Source of the DNA: CAYSIX01 sp964431205
GTDB lineage: Bacteria; Planctomycetota; Phycisphaerae; Phycisphaerales; Phycisphaeraceae
Reading direction: 5' to 3'
Assembly (NCBI GenBank): GCA_964431205.1
Contig: CAYSIX010000027.1
Coordinates: 1 to 24,888, forward strand
Length of the DNA: 24,888 nt
Shown here: positions 1-8,191 of the stretch, one piece after another
Layout of the letters: every line of letters starts with the position of its first letter
Numbering within the stretch: the first letter of the stretch is position 1
Position numbers and translations under genes: made by a program
The notes under the pieces: model-generated
Database searches by the model: none
Seen by the model: the letters and a program-made list of their open reading frames with translations, nothing else
What the model was told of the DNA's origin: nothing

Positions 1-405
1 GAACTCGTAGCCGGGGTCGGTCTCGGCGTCGGGGTCGATGATGATGATGGGGTCGGGCAGGATGTCAGCGCGGTACATCCAGTAGGCGACGGCGACGGTG
101 GCGAGGAGCAGGGCGATCAGCAGGATGAGGCGGAGGCGGGGTCGGTGTCGGCCGCCGCGGCCGGTCGCGTCGTGCACCTGCTCGCGGTAGGCCTGCAGGC
201 GCGCCTCGGCGGCGAGCATCTGGTCGTACCGCTGCTCCTCGGTGGGCGAGCCCTGGCGGGTCATCGACCCGTAGTACCCCTCGCCCGACGTGCGCGGCAG
301 GGCGTAGAACACCCGCCCCTCCTCGTCACGCAACGCCCGGCCCAGGTCCTGCTCGCGCACCTTCACCGCTCGGCCGGAGTACGGGCTGTGGACGACGATC
401 GGCAC
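1..405 (-). CDS. Hypothetical single-pass membrane protein, 3' end cut by window edge
   Basis: The frame opens with GTG at 405-403 and stays open for 135 codons to the window edge, so the C-terminus is missing. A GAAGGGAGC Shine-Dalgarno lies just upstream of the GTG, and a promoter-like pair lies at 436-463. The first 80 residues are soluble and charged and begin MPIVVHSPYSGRAVKV. Residues 91-111 form one strongly hydrophobic membrane segment after a basic patch (GRGGRHRPR), and an acidic Asp/Pro-rich tail follows (PDPIIIIDPDAETDP). The Arg-rich patch before the segment predicts a cytoplasmic N-terminus. I do not recognise a named family; it resembles small hypothetical proteins of planctomycetes. 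Function unknown. The gene is divergent from the 605 gene. Confidence 0.7.
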   Translation of the reverse strand, partial: MPIVVHSPYSGRAVKVREQDLGRALRDEEGRVFYALPRTSGEGYYGSMTRQGSPTEEQRYDQMLAAEARLQAYREQVHDATGRGGRHRPRLRLILLIALLLATVAVAYWMYRADILPDPIIIIDPDAETDPGYEF

Positions 406-435
406 GACGCTCCCTTCTGATCGCGACAGCCGCCG

Positions 436-463
436 ATTGTACCGCGCCGAATCGCCCTGTCTC
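436..463 (-). promoter_or_regulatory. Candidate sigma70-type promoter for the 405 gene
   Basis: Read on the minus strand, GAGACA (458-463) is followed 16 bases later by TACAAT (436-441). The -10 matches TATAAT at 5 of 6 bases and the -35 matches TTGACA at 4 of 6. Transcription would begin near 429, giving a leader of about 24 bases that contains the Shine-Dalgarno of the GTG-start gene. Confidence 0.45.
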
Positions 464-604
464 GACCGTTCCGCGCGTCCGCTGAAGTTACACCCTCAAG
501 CCCCGCCGATCCCCACGCCGATGCCACTGCGGTCCGATCGACGCGGCCAGCGCCCGTCGAACCCCGTTTTTCGATTTACACGGCCTTGAGGGAGTCTCCG
601 AACG

Positions 605-802
605 ATGAGCAAGCACGAGATGATCGAGCGGATCCGTCTGCACAACCGCGGCGCCACGGAGGAGTTTCTCGGACGTTTCGACGAGCAGGCGCTCGACGCG
701 TACCTCCGCCGGCTCACCAGCCTCGTCGCCGACGGCGGTGGCATGTCCGTCTGGGTTCGTCAGGGATCACGCCCGGCGATGACCGTCCCCGCGGGCGCGT
801 GA
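605..802 (+). CDS. Small hypothetical protein, 65 aa
   Basis: ATG at 605 has a GAGGGAG Shine-Dalgarno at 588-594, rather far upstream. The product begins MSKHEMIERIRLHNRGATEE and continues with FLGRFDEQALDAYLRRL. This looks like a compact helical domain: Lys/Glu helix, N-R-(G/S)-A-T turn, F-L-x-x-F-D, then a helix ending in YLxxL. Similar short N-x-x-A-T-x-E-F-L-x-x-F proteins occur widely in planctomycetes as uncharacterised proteins; that is recollection of style, not a search. The tail after residue 45 (GGMSVWVRQGSRP) is Gly/Arg-rich and probably disordered. The frame is preferred over an overlapping plus-strand frame starting at 586 because of the start signal and the ordered amphipathic pattern. 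Function unknown. Confidence 0.65.
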   Translation: MSKHEMIERIRLHNRGATEEFLGRFDEQALDAYLRRLTSLVADGGGMSVWVRQGSRPAMTVPAGA

Positions 803-865
803 GCGTTCCTCCGGCTTGGGCTGGGGCGCCATCGGTGCCACGTCACACCGCGACCGGCTGATGGC

Positions 866-1387
866 TTACGCCGCCGCCTCCCGCGGCGCCCCGCCCTGCT
901 GCGAGCCTTTCGGGGCGTCGGCTTCGGCGGCCTCGGCCAGCTCCAGCTTCAACGCCTCGAGCTGCTCCGGCGTGAGGCGAACGAACGCGGTCAGGTCGAT
1001 CGGCTGGTCGAACACCACACGCACCAGGTGCACGATCCCCCGCTCCAGCGCGCAGTGCCGCACGACCCCCGCGATCGACACACGCTCGCCGTCCAACGCC
1101 CGCAGCTCCACGGTGCAGACGCTGTCGGGGTAGAGGAACCGGCCCAGAAAGAACCCGATGCCGCGTCGGCTGAGGTTGCGCGGCACGATCGCGTGGCGGA
1201 CCACCGTGCCGTTGGGGTGTGTGATGCGCAGCACCGCGGCGGAGGCGGGGAACGGGACGCGCAGCGATGTGCGTCGGTCGTGATGCACCGTCGCCTGGCG
1301 CGATCGCTCGACGTCGTCGACGAGGCGGCGTTTATCCCGGTCGCTCATGCGCAGCGACTCGATCGTCTCGTGATCCGGATCGGACAT
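866..1387 (-). CDS. PilZ domain protein (putative cyclic-di-GMP receptor)
   Basis: This is a 173-residue protein starting at ATG 1387, with AGGGAGT eight or so bases upstream. The PilZ signature is visible: an Arg-rich RxxxR element (DRRTSLRVPF, about residues 37-46) and, about 30 residues later, the N-x-S-x-x-G element (RNLSRRGIGF). Both are the residues that bind cyclic-di-GMP in PilZ domains. A beta-rich stretch follows (SVCTVELRALDGERVSIAGV, then IVHLVRVVFDQPIDL), as expected of the PilZ barrel. The first 35 residues are a charged helix and the last 25 an Ala/Glu-rich tail; there is no signal peptide or membrane segment, so the protein is cytoplasmic. No partner enzyme or motility gene lies nearby, so its output is unknown. 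Binding is inferred from the motif only. Confidence 0.88.
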   Translation of the reverse strand: MSDPDHETIESLRMSDRDKRRLVDDVERSRQATVHHDRRTSLRVPFPASAAVLRITHPNGTVVRHAIVPRNLSRRGIGFFLGRFLYPDSVCTVELRALDGERVSIAGVVRHCALERGIVHLVRVVFDQPIDLTAFVRLTPEQLEALKLELAEAAEADAPKGSQQGGAPREAAA

Positions 1388-1588
1388 CGGTGACTCCCTG
1401 CGGAATTTCTCACAACGGTTGGGCTATGCAGATATCGACCGGCGGGGTCAGGGACTTACCTCATTGCGCGGCGGATCGGCCGCTTCCGCGCGCGTCAGGC
1501 GTCGAGACGTGGCGTCGTTGGGGGGTCGCTGGCGGCGGATCGACGCGGCGGTTGGTCCGAAATTCAGCGATCATCGGCCGATAACCGA

Positions 1589-1594
1589 TAGAAT
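1589..1594 (+). promoter_or_regulatory. Candidate -10 element upstream of murE
   Basis: TAGAAT (5 of 6 to TATAAT) stands alone in the 272-base gap between the divergent PilZ and murE genes. No convincing -35 hexamer is seen at 16-18 bases. A transcript starting near 1601 would carry a leader of about 60 bases to the ATG at 1660. Confidence 0.3.
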
Positions 1595-1659
1595 GAGGGG
1601 TTCGCCACGTGGCCGGATCCCGGTGGTGGTGGTCGGTGGCGGACCGGGTGAGAAGCCTT

Positions 1660-3288
1660 ATGAACATTGATCAATTCGCTCAAGCGGGTGAGCTGGCGGT
1701 GCGGCGGGGCGACGCCTCACGGCCGGTCGGCGACCTGACCGACGATTCGCGTCGGGTCACGCCGGGGGTTGTGTTCCTGGCCCGTGCCGGGGTGGCGGGC
1801 GATGGGGCGGCGTACATCGCCGACGCCGTGCGGCGAGGCGCCGCGGCGGTCGTGACGGAACCGGGCGTGGCCCCCGAGCTGCCCGAGGCCGTGGCCCACC
1901 TGACCGCCGAGCGGCTCGACCAGGCCCGCGCGGGGCACATTGCCGAGGCGTACTTCGGCCGCCCGTCGCAGAAGCTGCGGCTCGTCGGCGTCACCGGCAC
2001 CAACGGCAAGACCACCACCGCGTTCCTGATCCAGCACCTGCTCCGCGCCGCCGGCTGGCCCACCGGGCTGATCGGCACGATCTTCGTCGACCCCGGTGAC
2101 CCCGCCCACCGACGCCCCGCCGAGCTGACCACCCCCGGCGCCATCGACTTCAGCCGCATGCTCGCCGAGATGGTCGCCCATCGCTGCCACGCCGCCGTCT
2201 GCGAGACCTCCTCGCACGCGCTCGACCAGGGCCGCACCGCGGCGCTGCGATTCGACGTCGGCGTGTTCACCAACCTCACCGGCGACCACCTGGACTACCA
2301 CGGCACGATGGACGCGTACGCCGCGGCCAAGGCGAAGCTGTTCGAGTCGCTGCCGGAGAAGGGCTGGGCCGTGATCAACGCCGATGATCCCTGGGCGGAA
2401 CGCATCGCCCGCGACTGCCGGGCCCGACGCGTCTGGACCACGTTCGGTCACGGCGAGCTGGACGTGGCACGCGACGGCGACGTCGTCTGCCGCGGCGAGG
2501 TGCTCGAGCTGGCCGCGACGCACACGCGCGCCCGGCTCGACGGGCCGTGGGGCAGCCTCGACCTCACGCTGCCCCTGGTCGGCCGACACAACGTCTCGAA
2601 CCTGTTGCAGGCCGCGGCCGCGGCGAACTGCCTGGTCGGCATGGCGCGCACCCTGCGCACGGCGCTGCCGAACTGCCCGAACGTGCCCGGTCGGCTCGAA
2701 CGCATCGACCCGCCCCACGACGCGGCGCCGCCGACGCTCGACCTGGCGCCGCCCTCCCCGGCCACGACCGCCACGCCGGCCTCGCCACGCCCGGCCGCAC
2801 ACACACCGCCGGCCCCCACGGTCCTGGTCGATTACGCCCACTCGCACGACTCGCTCGAAAACGCGCTCATGGCCGTCCGCCCCGTGACCCGCGGCCGGCT
2901 GATCGTGCTCTTCGGCTGCGGCGGTGACCGCGACAAGACCAAACGCCCCAAGATGGCCGCCGTCGCCTGCCGCCTGGCCGACCGCGTCTTGCTGACCTCC
3001 GACAACCCGCGCACCGAGGACCCGGCTCAGATCATCCGCGACGCGTTGACCGGCGTCCCCGCCGTGAAGCGAGGCTCGGTCACCGTCCTCGAGGACCGCG
3101 CCGAGGCCATCCGCGCCGCCGTCCTCGAGGCACGGGCCGACGACACCGTCCTGATCGCCGGCAAGGGCCACGAGGATTACCAGGTCGTCGGCACGACCAG
3201 GCGCCCGTTCGACGATCGCGAGCACGCCCGCGCCGCGCTGCGGACCTGGCTCGAACGCCACCCGGCCGATCACCGGCTTTCCGCGTAA
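1660..3288 (+). CDS. murE: UDP-MurNAc-tripeptide synthetase (meso-DAP-adding Mur ligase)
   Basis: MurE adds meso-diaminopimelate to UDP-MurNAc-L-Ala-D-Glu in the cytoplasm, using ATP. The 542-residue product has the UDP-site element DDSRR near its start, the ATP loop GTNGKTTT (113-120), the lysine that is carbamylated in the family (K224 in YAAAKAKLF), DYAHSHDSLE (391-400), the DAP-recognition motif DNPRTEDP (448-455) and GKGHEDY (501-507). DNPR is the signature of DAP rather than lysine enzymes. I chose ATG 1660 (GGTGAG nine bases upstream) over an in-frame GTG at 1609, because the 17 extra residues are Arg/Trp-rich and lack family similarity. A Pro/Ala-rich stretch of about 37 residues (351-387) sits between GRLE and the DYAH motif where most relatives have about ten residues. 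First gene of the murE-murF-mraY cluster; its TAA shares one base with the murF ATG. Confidence 0.97.
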   Translation: MNIDQFAQAGELAVRRGDASRPVGDLTDDSRRVTPGVVFLARAGVAGDGAAYIADAVRRGAAAVVTEPGVAPELPEAVAHLTAERLDQARAGHIAEAYFGRPSQKLRLVGVTGTNGKTTTAFLIQHLLRAAGWPTGLIGTIFVDPGDPAHRRPAELTTPGAIDFSRMLAEMVAHRCHAAVCETSSHALDQGRTAALRFDVGVFTNLTGDHLDYHGTMDAYAAAKAKLFESLPEKGWAVINADDPWAERIARDCRARRVWTTFGHGELDVARDGDVVCRGEVLELAATHTRARLDGPWGSLDLTLPLVGRHNVSNLLQAAAAANCLVGMARTLRTALPNCPNVPGRLERIDPPHDAAPPTLDLAPPSPATTATPASPRPAAHTPPAPTVLVDYAHSHDSLENALMAVRPVTRGRLIVLFGCGGDRDKTKRPKMAAVACRLADRVLLTSDNPRTEDPAQIIRDALTGVPAVKRGSVTVLEDRAEAIRAAVLEARADDTVLIAGKGHEDYQVVGTTRRPFDDREHARAALRTWLERHPADHRLSA

Positions 3289-4748
3289 TGCCCATGACGT
3301 TCTGGACCCCCCGGCAGGTGGCGGCGAGCATCGGCGGCGACTGGCTCCGCCCGCCGACCGATCCGGATGCGCCGCTGGCGGGCCTGACCATCGACTCCCG
3401 CGCCGTCCGCCCGGGGCAGGTCTTCCTCGCCGTCCGCGGCGCGAACTTCGACGGGCACGACTTCGTCACCGCCGCGCGCGACGCCGGCGCCGCGATGGCC
3501 GTCGTCGCGCGTGAGCCGGACGCCTCGGCCCTCGACGCCGCCGCGTCCGGGGCCGCCGGTGGCAGCGGCTTCGCCGTCCTGCGCGTCGCCGACACCGTCG
3601 TGGCGCTGCAGGCCCTGGCGCGGGTGTACCGCGGTGTGCTGCGCCAGGCCGGCGTCAAGGTCGTCGCCGTCACCGGGTCCAACGGCAAAACCACGACACG
3701 CCACCTGATCCACGCGCTGCTGAGCACACGCCTCCGCGGCACGCAGTCGCCCAGGAGCTTCAACAACCACCTGGGCCTGCCGCTGACGCTGCTCGGCGCC
3801 GGCGTGGACGACGACTTCGTCGTGGCCGAGATCGGGATGAACCGCCCCGGGGAGATCGCGGCGCTGAGCGAGATCGCCCGGCCGGATGTGGGCGTGATCA
3901 CGCACCTGGGCGTGGCGCACATCGAGGCGTTCGGCAGCCGGGAGGCGATCGCGGTCGAGAAGCTGTCGCTGCTGCGGTATGTCGAGCCGGGCGGGCTGGC
4001 GGTGATCCCGCCTCGCGTGCCCGAGGGGGTGAGCGTGCCGGTGCCGGCGGGCGTGAGGCTGCGGCGGCGCGGCGAGCACGCGTCGCTGACAGCGCGGCTG
4101 AGCCTGCCGGGCGAGCACAACCGGGTCAACGCGTGGATGGCGATCGAGGTGGCGCGGTGGTTCGGCGCGGCGGACGAAGCGATCGTCGAGGCGCTCGCCG
4201 AGGTGACGCCGCTGAGCGGGCGGCTGGAGCGGCGGGAGTTGGGCGGGGGCGCGGTGCTGATCCACGACGCGTACAACGCCAACCCGGACTCGATGCCCGA
4301 GGCGCTGCGGCGGTGGGCGGTCGAGCGCGGCCGTCGGCACGTGATCGTGTTCGCGGACATGCTGGAGCTGGGCGAGATCGGGCCCGAGGAGCACCGCCGC
4401 GCCGCGGAGCGTATGGACGAGGCGATGCGCGCGGCCGACGCGCCCGCGGATGCGGACACGGACGCCGACACCGGCGAGGCTTCACCGCTGGCGGTGCTGA
4501 TCGGGCCGCTGGCCTCGCGTCACACGGCCGAGGCCCTGCGTGAGCGCTGGGGCGACGAGCGCGTGCACGCGTTCGAAACCTGGAGCGACGACCTGCCGTC
4601 GCGCGTCGCGGCGCTGCTGGCCGACGGCGACGTGATCCTGCTCAAGGGCTCGCGCGGCATGGCGCTGGAGCGGCTGATCCCGGCGATCGAGGCCCGGTTC
4701 GCGCCCGCGGCTGCGGCGCCCGCGGCCGGGGCGTGTCCCGGAGGATAA
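3288..4748 (+). CDS. murF: UDP-MurNAc-tripeptide--D-Ala-D-Ala ligase
   Basis: MurF joins D-Ala-D-Ala to the UDP-MurNAc-tripeptide made by MurE, completing the soluble precursor. The 486-residue product shows IDSRAVRPGQVFLAVRG near the N-terminus (UDP-MurNAc site), the ATP loop GSNGKTTT (130-137), SFNNHLGLPLTLL (157-169), EIGMNRPGEI, THLGVAHIEAFGS, HNRVNAWMA (277-285), DAYNANPDSM (327-336) and DMLELG (357-362), all in family order. The ATG at 3288 overlaps the murE stop (TAATG), implying translational coupling; a second in-frame ATG at 3294 would give MTFWTPRQV and cannot be excluded. A short acidic Ala/Asp-rich insertion (PADADTDADTGEAS, about residues 383-396) and an Ala-rich C-terminus look like local expansions. 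Length is otherwise normal. Confidence 0.97.
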   Translation: MPMTFWTPRQVAASIGGDWLRPPTDPDAPLAGLTIDSRAVRPGQVFLAVRGANFDGHDFVTAARDAGAAMAVVAREPDASALDAAASGAAGGSGFAVLRVADTVVALQALARVYRGVLRQAGVKVVAVTGSNGKTTTRHLIHALLSTRLRGTQSPRSFNNHLGLPLTLLGAGVDDDFVVAEIGMNRPGEIAALSEIARPDVGVITHLGVAHIEAFGSREAIAVEKLSLLRYVEPGGLAVIPPRVPEGVSVPVPAGVRLRRRGEHASLTARLSLPGEHNRVNAWMAIEVARWFGAADEAIVEALAEVTPLSGRLERRELGGGAVLIHDAYNANPDSMPEALRRWAVERGRRHVIVFADMLELGEIGPEEHRRAAERMDEAMRAADAPADADTDADTGEASPLAVLIGPLASRHTAEALRERWGDERVHAFETWSDDLPSRVAALLADGDVILLKGSRGMALERLIPAIEARFAPAAAAPAAGACPGG

Positions 4749-4780
4749 ACCGTTCGGGCCGCGTCGCGCGCCCGCCTCGC

Positions 4781-4786
4781 TACACT
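4781..4786 (+). promoter_or_regulatory. Candidate -10 element immediately before mraY
   Basis: TACACT (same hexamer as the rpsJ and gcvP -10 boxes here) ends nine bases before the mraY ATG. No good -35 is visible, and no Shine-Dalgarno lies between it and the ATG. If used, it would give an essentially leaderless mraY mRNA in addition to read-through from murF. Confidence 0.3.
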
Positions 4787-4795
4787 CACCTGCGC

Positions 4796-6010
4796 ATGCT
4801 GTATCTGATCTACGAGTCGATGCGCGACCTGATCGAGCGGAGCACGCTGCTGGGCCCGCTCAACGTGCTGCGCTGGGTCGAGTTCCGCGCGGTGCTGGCG
4901 ATCATCCTCGCCTTCGCGTTTGTCATGCTCCTGGGTCGACGCACCATCCGCTGGCTGGTGATGCAGAAGATCGGCGACAACCCCGAGTTCTTCCACCGCG
5001 ACATCAACGAGCTGATGCGCTCCAAGGCCAACACACCGACGATGGGCGGGGTCCTCATCACCGGCGCGATCCTGGTCACCTCGCTGCTGCTGGCGGACCT
5101 GGCCAGCTTCTACGTGCGCATGGCGATGGTCTGCCTGATCGGGTTCGCGTTGATCGGGTTTTTCGACGACTGGTTCAAGCTGCGCGCCGCCCGCCGCGGC
5201 CCGGGCGCCCGGCAGGGGCTGTACACCTGGGAGAAGCTGATCCTGCAGATCGGCCTGGCGCTGCCGCTGTGCATCTTCATCTACTGGTGGGGCGAGAAGA
5301 AGTTCACGATCGAGCAGCCCGAGATCCTGCAGATGAGCCAGAGCCTGACGCTGCCGTTCCTCAAGTCGTGGGTGTTTCAGGACGGGCACTGGGTGCCGAA
5401 CCCGCACCTGATCGTGCTGGGGATGGGCGCGTTCGTGACGCTGGCGATCGTGTTCATCGTGGGGTTCTCCAACGCGGTGAACCTGACCGACGGGATGGAC
5501 GGGCTGGCGGGGGGGATCAGCGTGGTGGTGGCGTTCGCGTTCATGGTGCTGGCGATCATCGCGGGGTACCAGAACGAGGCGACGGGGTTCGTGCTGGCCA
5601 AGCACCTGCTGGTGCCGTACATCCCCCTGGCGGACGAGCTGGCGGTGGTGGCCGGGGCGATGATGGGCGCGTGCCTGGGGTTTCTGTGGTTCAACTGCGC
5701 GCCGGCGCAGGTGTTCATGGGGGACACCGGGTCGCTGCCGCTGGGCGGGCTGGTCGCGTTCATCGCCGTGGTCATCCGCCAGGAGTTTCTGCTGATGATC
5801 ATCGGCGGGGTGTTCGTGATGGAGGCGGCCAGCGTGGTGCTGCAGGTGGCGTACTTCAAGCTCAGCGGGGGTAAGCGGATCTTCCGCTGCGCGCCGATCC
5901 ACCATCACTTCCACCTCAAGGGCTGGACGGAGCAGCAGGTGGTGGTGCGCTTCTGGCTGATCACGGCGCTGCTGTCGGCCGCGGCGCTGGCGACGATCAA
6001 GATCCGGTGA
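4796..6010 (+). CDS. mraY: Phospho-MurNAc-pentapeptide transferase
   Basis: MraY moves phospho-MurNAc-pentapeptide from UDP to undecaprenyl phosphate, forming lipid I on the inner face of the membrane. The 404-residue protein has about ten hydrophobic segments and the family motifs: NTPTMGG (79-85), catalytic Mg-binding Asp pair in FFDDWFK (122-128), NAVNLTDGMDGLA (226-238), MGDTGS (308-313) and the HHH motif APIHHHF (366-372). ATG 4796 gives the usual MraY N-terminus (MLYLIYESM); an in-frame GTG at 4733 overlapping murF would add an Arg-rich extension with no family counterpart. The gap from murF is 47 bases and no Shine-Dalgarno precedes the ATG. At about 404 residues it is longer than the E. 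coli enzyme (360), chiefly from a loop around residues 165-205. murD, ftsW and murG do not follow; the next gene is on the other strand. Confidence 0.97.
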   Translation: MLYLIYESMRDLIERSTLLGPLNVLRWVEFRAVLAIILAFAFVMLLGRRTIRWLVMQKIGDNPEFFHRDINELMRSKANTPTMGGVLITGAILVTSLLLADLASFYVRMAMVCLIGFALIGFFDDWFKLRAARRGPGARQGLYTWEKLILQIGLALPLCIFIYWWGEKKFTIEQPEILQMSQSLTLPFLKSWVFQDGHWVPNPHLIVLGMGAFVTLAIVFIVGFSNAVNLTDGMDGLAGGISVVVAFAFMVLAIIAGYQNEATGFVLAKHLLVPYIPLADELAVVAGAMMGACLGFLWFNCAPAQVFMGDTGSLPLGGLVAFIAVVIRQEFLLMIIGGVFVMEAASVVLQVAYFKLSGGKRIFRCAPIHHHFHLKGWTEQQVVVRFWLITALLSAAALATIKIR

Positions 6011-6026
6011 TACGCGGGGCGATCCG

Positions 6027-6050
6027 GGGACGACGCTGTCGCGTCGGCCC
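6027..6050 (+). terminator. Hairpin after mraY, terminator-like without U-tract
   Basis: GGG-A-CGACGC (6027-6036) pairs with GCGTCG-G-CCC (6041-6050) around a TGTC loop, nine pairs with one A·G mismatch, 16 bases after the mraY stop. No T-run follows, so intrinsic termination is uncertain; many GC-rich genomes lack clear U-tracts. Confidence 0.35.
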
Positions 6051-6152
6051 TCGGCTCGGCGCCTCCTGGTAACGCATCGGGCGACGACCGCGGCGCGGAT
6101 GGCCTGTCCCGTCAATCAGCCGGGGGATGGCGAGGGTCGGATGGCGTCGGGA

Positions 6153-7256
6153 TCAATCGATCAGGCGCTTGGCGAAGCAGAAGGCGCGGTCGCGTCGCTC
6201 GCTGTAGCGCTCGTCGTCGGGGTTGAGGCTCGAGACGATGACGCCGGGCCCGGCGGCTTCGACGAACCGCCCGTCGCCCAGGTAGATCGCCACGTGGTTG
6301 ATCCGCCCGCGTGAGCTGAGGAAGAACATCAGGTCGCCGCGGGTCATGCGGTCGCGGTGCCAGCGCGTCGCGGTCATGCGCCCGACCAGCGCCTGCTGGT
6401 CGGCGTCGCGCGGCAGGCGCAGCCCCTGCAGGCGGAACGATCGCTGCACCAGCCCCGAGCAGTCCAGCCCTTCGGCGGTGGTCCCGCCCCAGACGTACGG
6501 CGTGCCGCGGATCGCCAGCGCCGCGTCGATCGCTCGCTCGACGCTCGAATCGTCCGGCGGCCGCGGCGCCGGCAGCGCCTCGGGCCCGACCCGCTCGATC
6601 AACCGGCCGTCGATGTACCCGACGTACCCGTCCGCGCCGTGACAGAGGTAAAAACCGTTCGCCGCCGGCCGCAGCAGGTACACCACGTCATCACGCCACG
6701 CCTCGGTCACCGTCTCGCGCGGCTCGGTCGGCGCGGCGTAGAGCTTGGCGCTCTCGGCCGTGACGATCCCGAACCGTCGCTCGCCCAGCGACTCGACCGG
6801 CAGCCGCTCGAGCCGATCCTCGATGCGCTCGAAACCCAGCGTGGCCAGGTACCGCTTCAGCGAATCGCGGTGCTCGTCGTACTCGAAGTAGCCGTTGAGC
6901 ACGACGGTGCGCGACCGGGCGTCCCAGGCGGGGGTGACGTCGAAGACGAAGAGACGCTCGTCGTTGACCGAAGCGCGGCGGAACAGGCGGATGTATTGCG
7001 GCAGGCGATCGGGCGAGCCGCGCATGGACGGCTCGGCCTCGCGGGCCATGGACTCGTAGTAGAGCTGGGCGCGGGACTTGCCGTCGGTCGAGGCGGTGGG
7101 CAGGCCACGACGGATCTCCGCGGGCCGGTCGTTCGCGGTTGTCGGGACGGTCTGAGCGCTCATCAGGGCCGCCATCATCACCGCGCCGAAGACCAGGCCG
7201 ACGCGTCGCGCCCGGCCGATCCGTGTCCACGGCCGGCGGCTGGGTTGCTGTGCCAT
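6153..7256 (-). CDS. Exported NlpC/P60 cell-wall peptidase with SH3-like domain
   Basis: This 367-residue protein probably cleaves peptide stems of peptidoglycan outside the cytoplasmic membrane. The N-terminus has a basic region (SRRPWTRIGRARR) and a hydrophobic core (about 19-34), a signal peptide or anchor. Residues about 155-222 form a bacterial SH3-like domain (KLYAAP ... DGYVGYIDGRLIERV). The C-terminal NlpC/P60 domain begins near 239, with the nucleophile Cys266 in GLDCSGLVQ preceded by TPYVWGG, and the catalytic His321 in RINHVAIYLGDGRFVEA. ATG 7256 was chosen because GGAGG lies eight bases upstream; an in-frame start at 7283 would add MVCNGGVPA and lacks that spacing. It lies convergent with mraY, which fits a wall-related role but is not proof. 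The order SH3b then NlpC/P60 is that of gamma-D-glutamyl-diamino-acid endopeptidases. Confidence 0.92.
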   Translation of the reverse strand: MAQQPSRRPWTRIGRARRVGLVFGAVMMAALMSAQTVPTTANDRPAEIRRGLPTASTDGKSRAQLYYESMAREAEPSMRGSPDRLPQYIRLFRRASVNDERLFVFDVTPAWDARSRTVVLNGYFEYDEHRDSLKRYLATLGFERIEDRLERLPVESLGERRFGIVTAESAKLYAAPTEPRETVTEAWRDDVVYLLRPAANGFYLCHGADGYVGYIDGRLIERVGPEALPAPRPPDDSSVERAIDAALAIRGTPYVWGGTTAEGLDCSGLVQRSFRLQGLRLPRDADQQALVGRMTATRWHRDRMTRGDLMFFLSSRGRINHVAIYLGDGRFVEAAGPGVIVSSLNPDDERYSERRDRAFCFAKRLID

Positions 7257-7575
7257 TGCGGGGACGCCTCCATTACACACCACACGCAGTCTAGCGTCGA
7301 ACCGGTCGAGAGGCGATGGGAGAAGTGGGGTGCGGCGGCGACGGGGGCGGGCGCGTCAAACCGCAGCCGAGCCTCGCCTTGACCGTGGGGGGGAACCGGT
7401 CTGGCGGTGGACCCGGCCGCGGATTGTCGCGTCCGAGCGGTCGCCGCGGGACGCCGCGTCAGCCACTTGCGTGGGGCGCGCCGCGTGTCCCGCAGTCAAC
7501 AGATCATTATTCGCCGGCGCTCTTCCCCGACGCGGGAACCTGCGGGTAGAATGGCCCGCTTGGGGGAAAGGGCAC
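7257..7575. other. Divergent intergenic region, 319 bases
   Basis: This is the gap between the NlpC/P60 gene (minus) and the helix-turn-helix gene (plus). On the minus strand TGTAAT (7272-7277) is a possible -10 for the peptidase, with no good -35. Near the right end TAGAAT (7547-7552) may serve the regulator. A plus-strand open frame from 7330 runs in phase into the regulator gene, but its first 82 codons are Arg-rich and look like GC-rich noise. No RNA gene or repeat seen. Confidence 0.4.
7547..7552 (+). promoter_or_regulatory. Candidate -10 element for the helix-turn-helix gene
   Basis: TAGAAT (5 of 6 to TATAAT) lies 23 bases before the ATG at 7576, with the Shine-Dalgarno TGGGGGAAAGG in between. 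The -35 region (TTCCCC near 7523) is poor. Confidence 0.3.
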
Positions 7576-8145
7576 ATGGCATCGCTCTCCGGCGCGTTGA
7601 GGCGGTTACTGGCGAGAAAGCAACTGACGGTTCGCGAGATCGAGCGGATCACCGGTCGGGGCAGCTCGACGATTTACCGGTGGTTGTCGGGCGAGAGCGA
7701 GCCGGAGTTCGCTGACGTGCGAGCCATGTTGCGCGAGCTGCCGGCACGGGAGCTGCGTCAGCCGCTGCTGGACGCGATCGTGTCGGACCTGCCGGTGACG
7801 GTGACGTGGCTGGAGGACATGGGGCCGCGGCCGGGCGCGTCACGGGCGGCGCGGGCGCCGATGGACTCGCTGACCGAAGGGGCGCACGCGTCGCTGGACG
7901 CGTTGCGGGCGCTCAGCGAGGCGGTGTCGCGTCAGGTGGGCTTCGTGCAGCAGGGCCGGGTGTCGCGTCAGGCGGCCGAGGAGACGATCGAGCTGATCAA
8001 CCGGGCGTTGCACGACCTGCAGGTGAGCAAGCAGGCGTTGCAGGAGCAGATCCGGCGGCGGCGGCTGGCGAAGCGGCCCGAGATGCCATCAGGTGAACCA
8101 TCGCAGACGCCCGAAACCGGCGACGAGGGTGGCGAGTCAACGTAG
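7576..8145 (+). CDS. Helix-turn-helix DNA-binding protein with C-terminal coiled coil
   Basis: The 189-residue product starts at ATG 7576, preceded by GGGGGAAAGG. Residues about 17-37 (LTVREIERITGRGSSTIYRW) form a Cro/XRE-like helix-turn-helix: the recognition helix would be SSTIYRWLSG. This DNA-binding unit is at the extreme N-terminus. Residues about 100-163 are Ala/Leu/Gln-rich heptads (SLDALRALSEAVSRQVGF ... LHDLQVSKQALQEQIRRRR), predicting a coiled coil for dimerisation, and the tail is acidic and disordered. There is no ligand-binding domain and no phage gene nearby. A transcription factor or nucleoid-type binder is inferred; its targets are unknown. It is convergent with the lipoprotein gene and 46 bases from it. 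Confidence 0.8.
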   Translation: MASLSGALRRLLARKQLTVREIERITGRGSSTIYRWLSGESEPEFADVRAMLRELPARELRQPLLDAIVSDLPVTVTWLEDMGPRPGASRAARAPMDSLTEGAHASLDALRALSEAVSRQVGFVQQGRVSRQAAEETIELINRALHDLQVSKQALQEQIRRRRLAKRPEMPSGEPSQTPETGDEGGEST

Positions 8146-8167
8146 GCACCGGGGATCGAACCGAGCC

Positions 8168-8180
8168 GGCGACAGTCGCC
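8168..8180. terminator. Short symmetric hairpin between convergent genes
   Basis: GGCGA-CAG-TCGCC forms a five-pair stem in the 46-base gap between the stop of the helix-turn-helix gene and the stop of the lipoprotein gene. It could act as a weak bidirectional terminator; no T-run is present. Confidence 0.2.
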
Positions 8181-8191
8181 CAGACGGGGGC

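Noticed and set aside
4520..6115. A 531-codon minus-strand open frame opposite mraY
   Set aside because: It is His/Gln/Arg-rich with no motif; mraY on the plus strand is certain.
7330..7575. Upstream in-frame extension of the helix-turn-helix gene
   Set aside because: The extra residues are Arg-rich without pattern, and ATG 7576 has its own Shine-Dalgarno.
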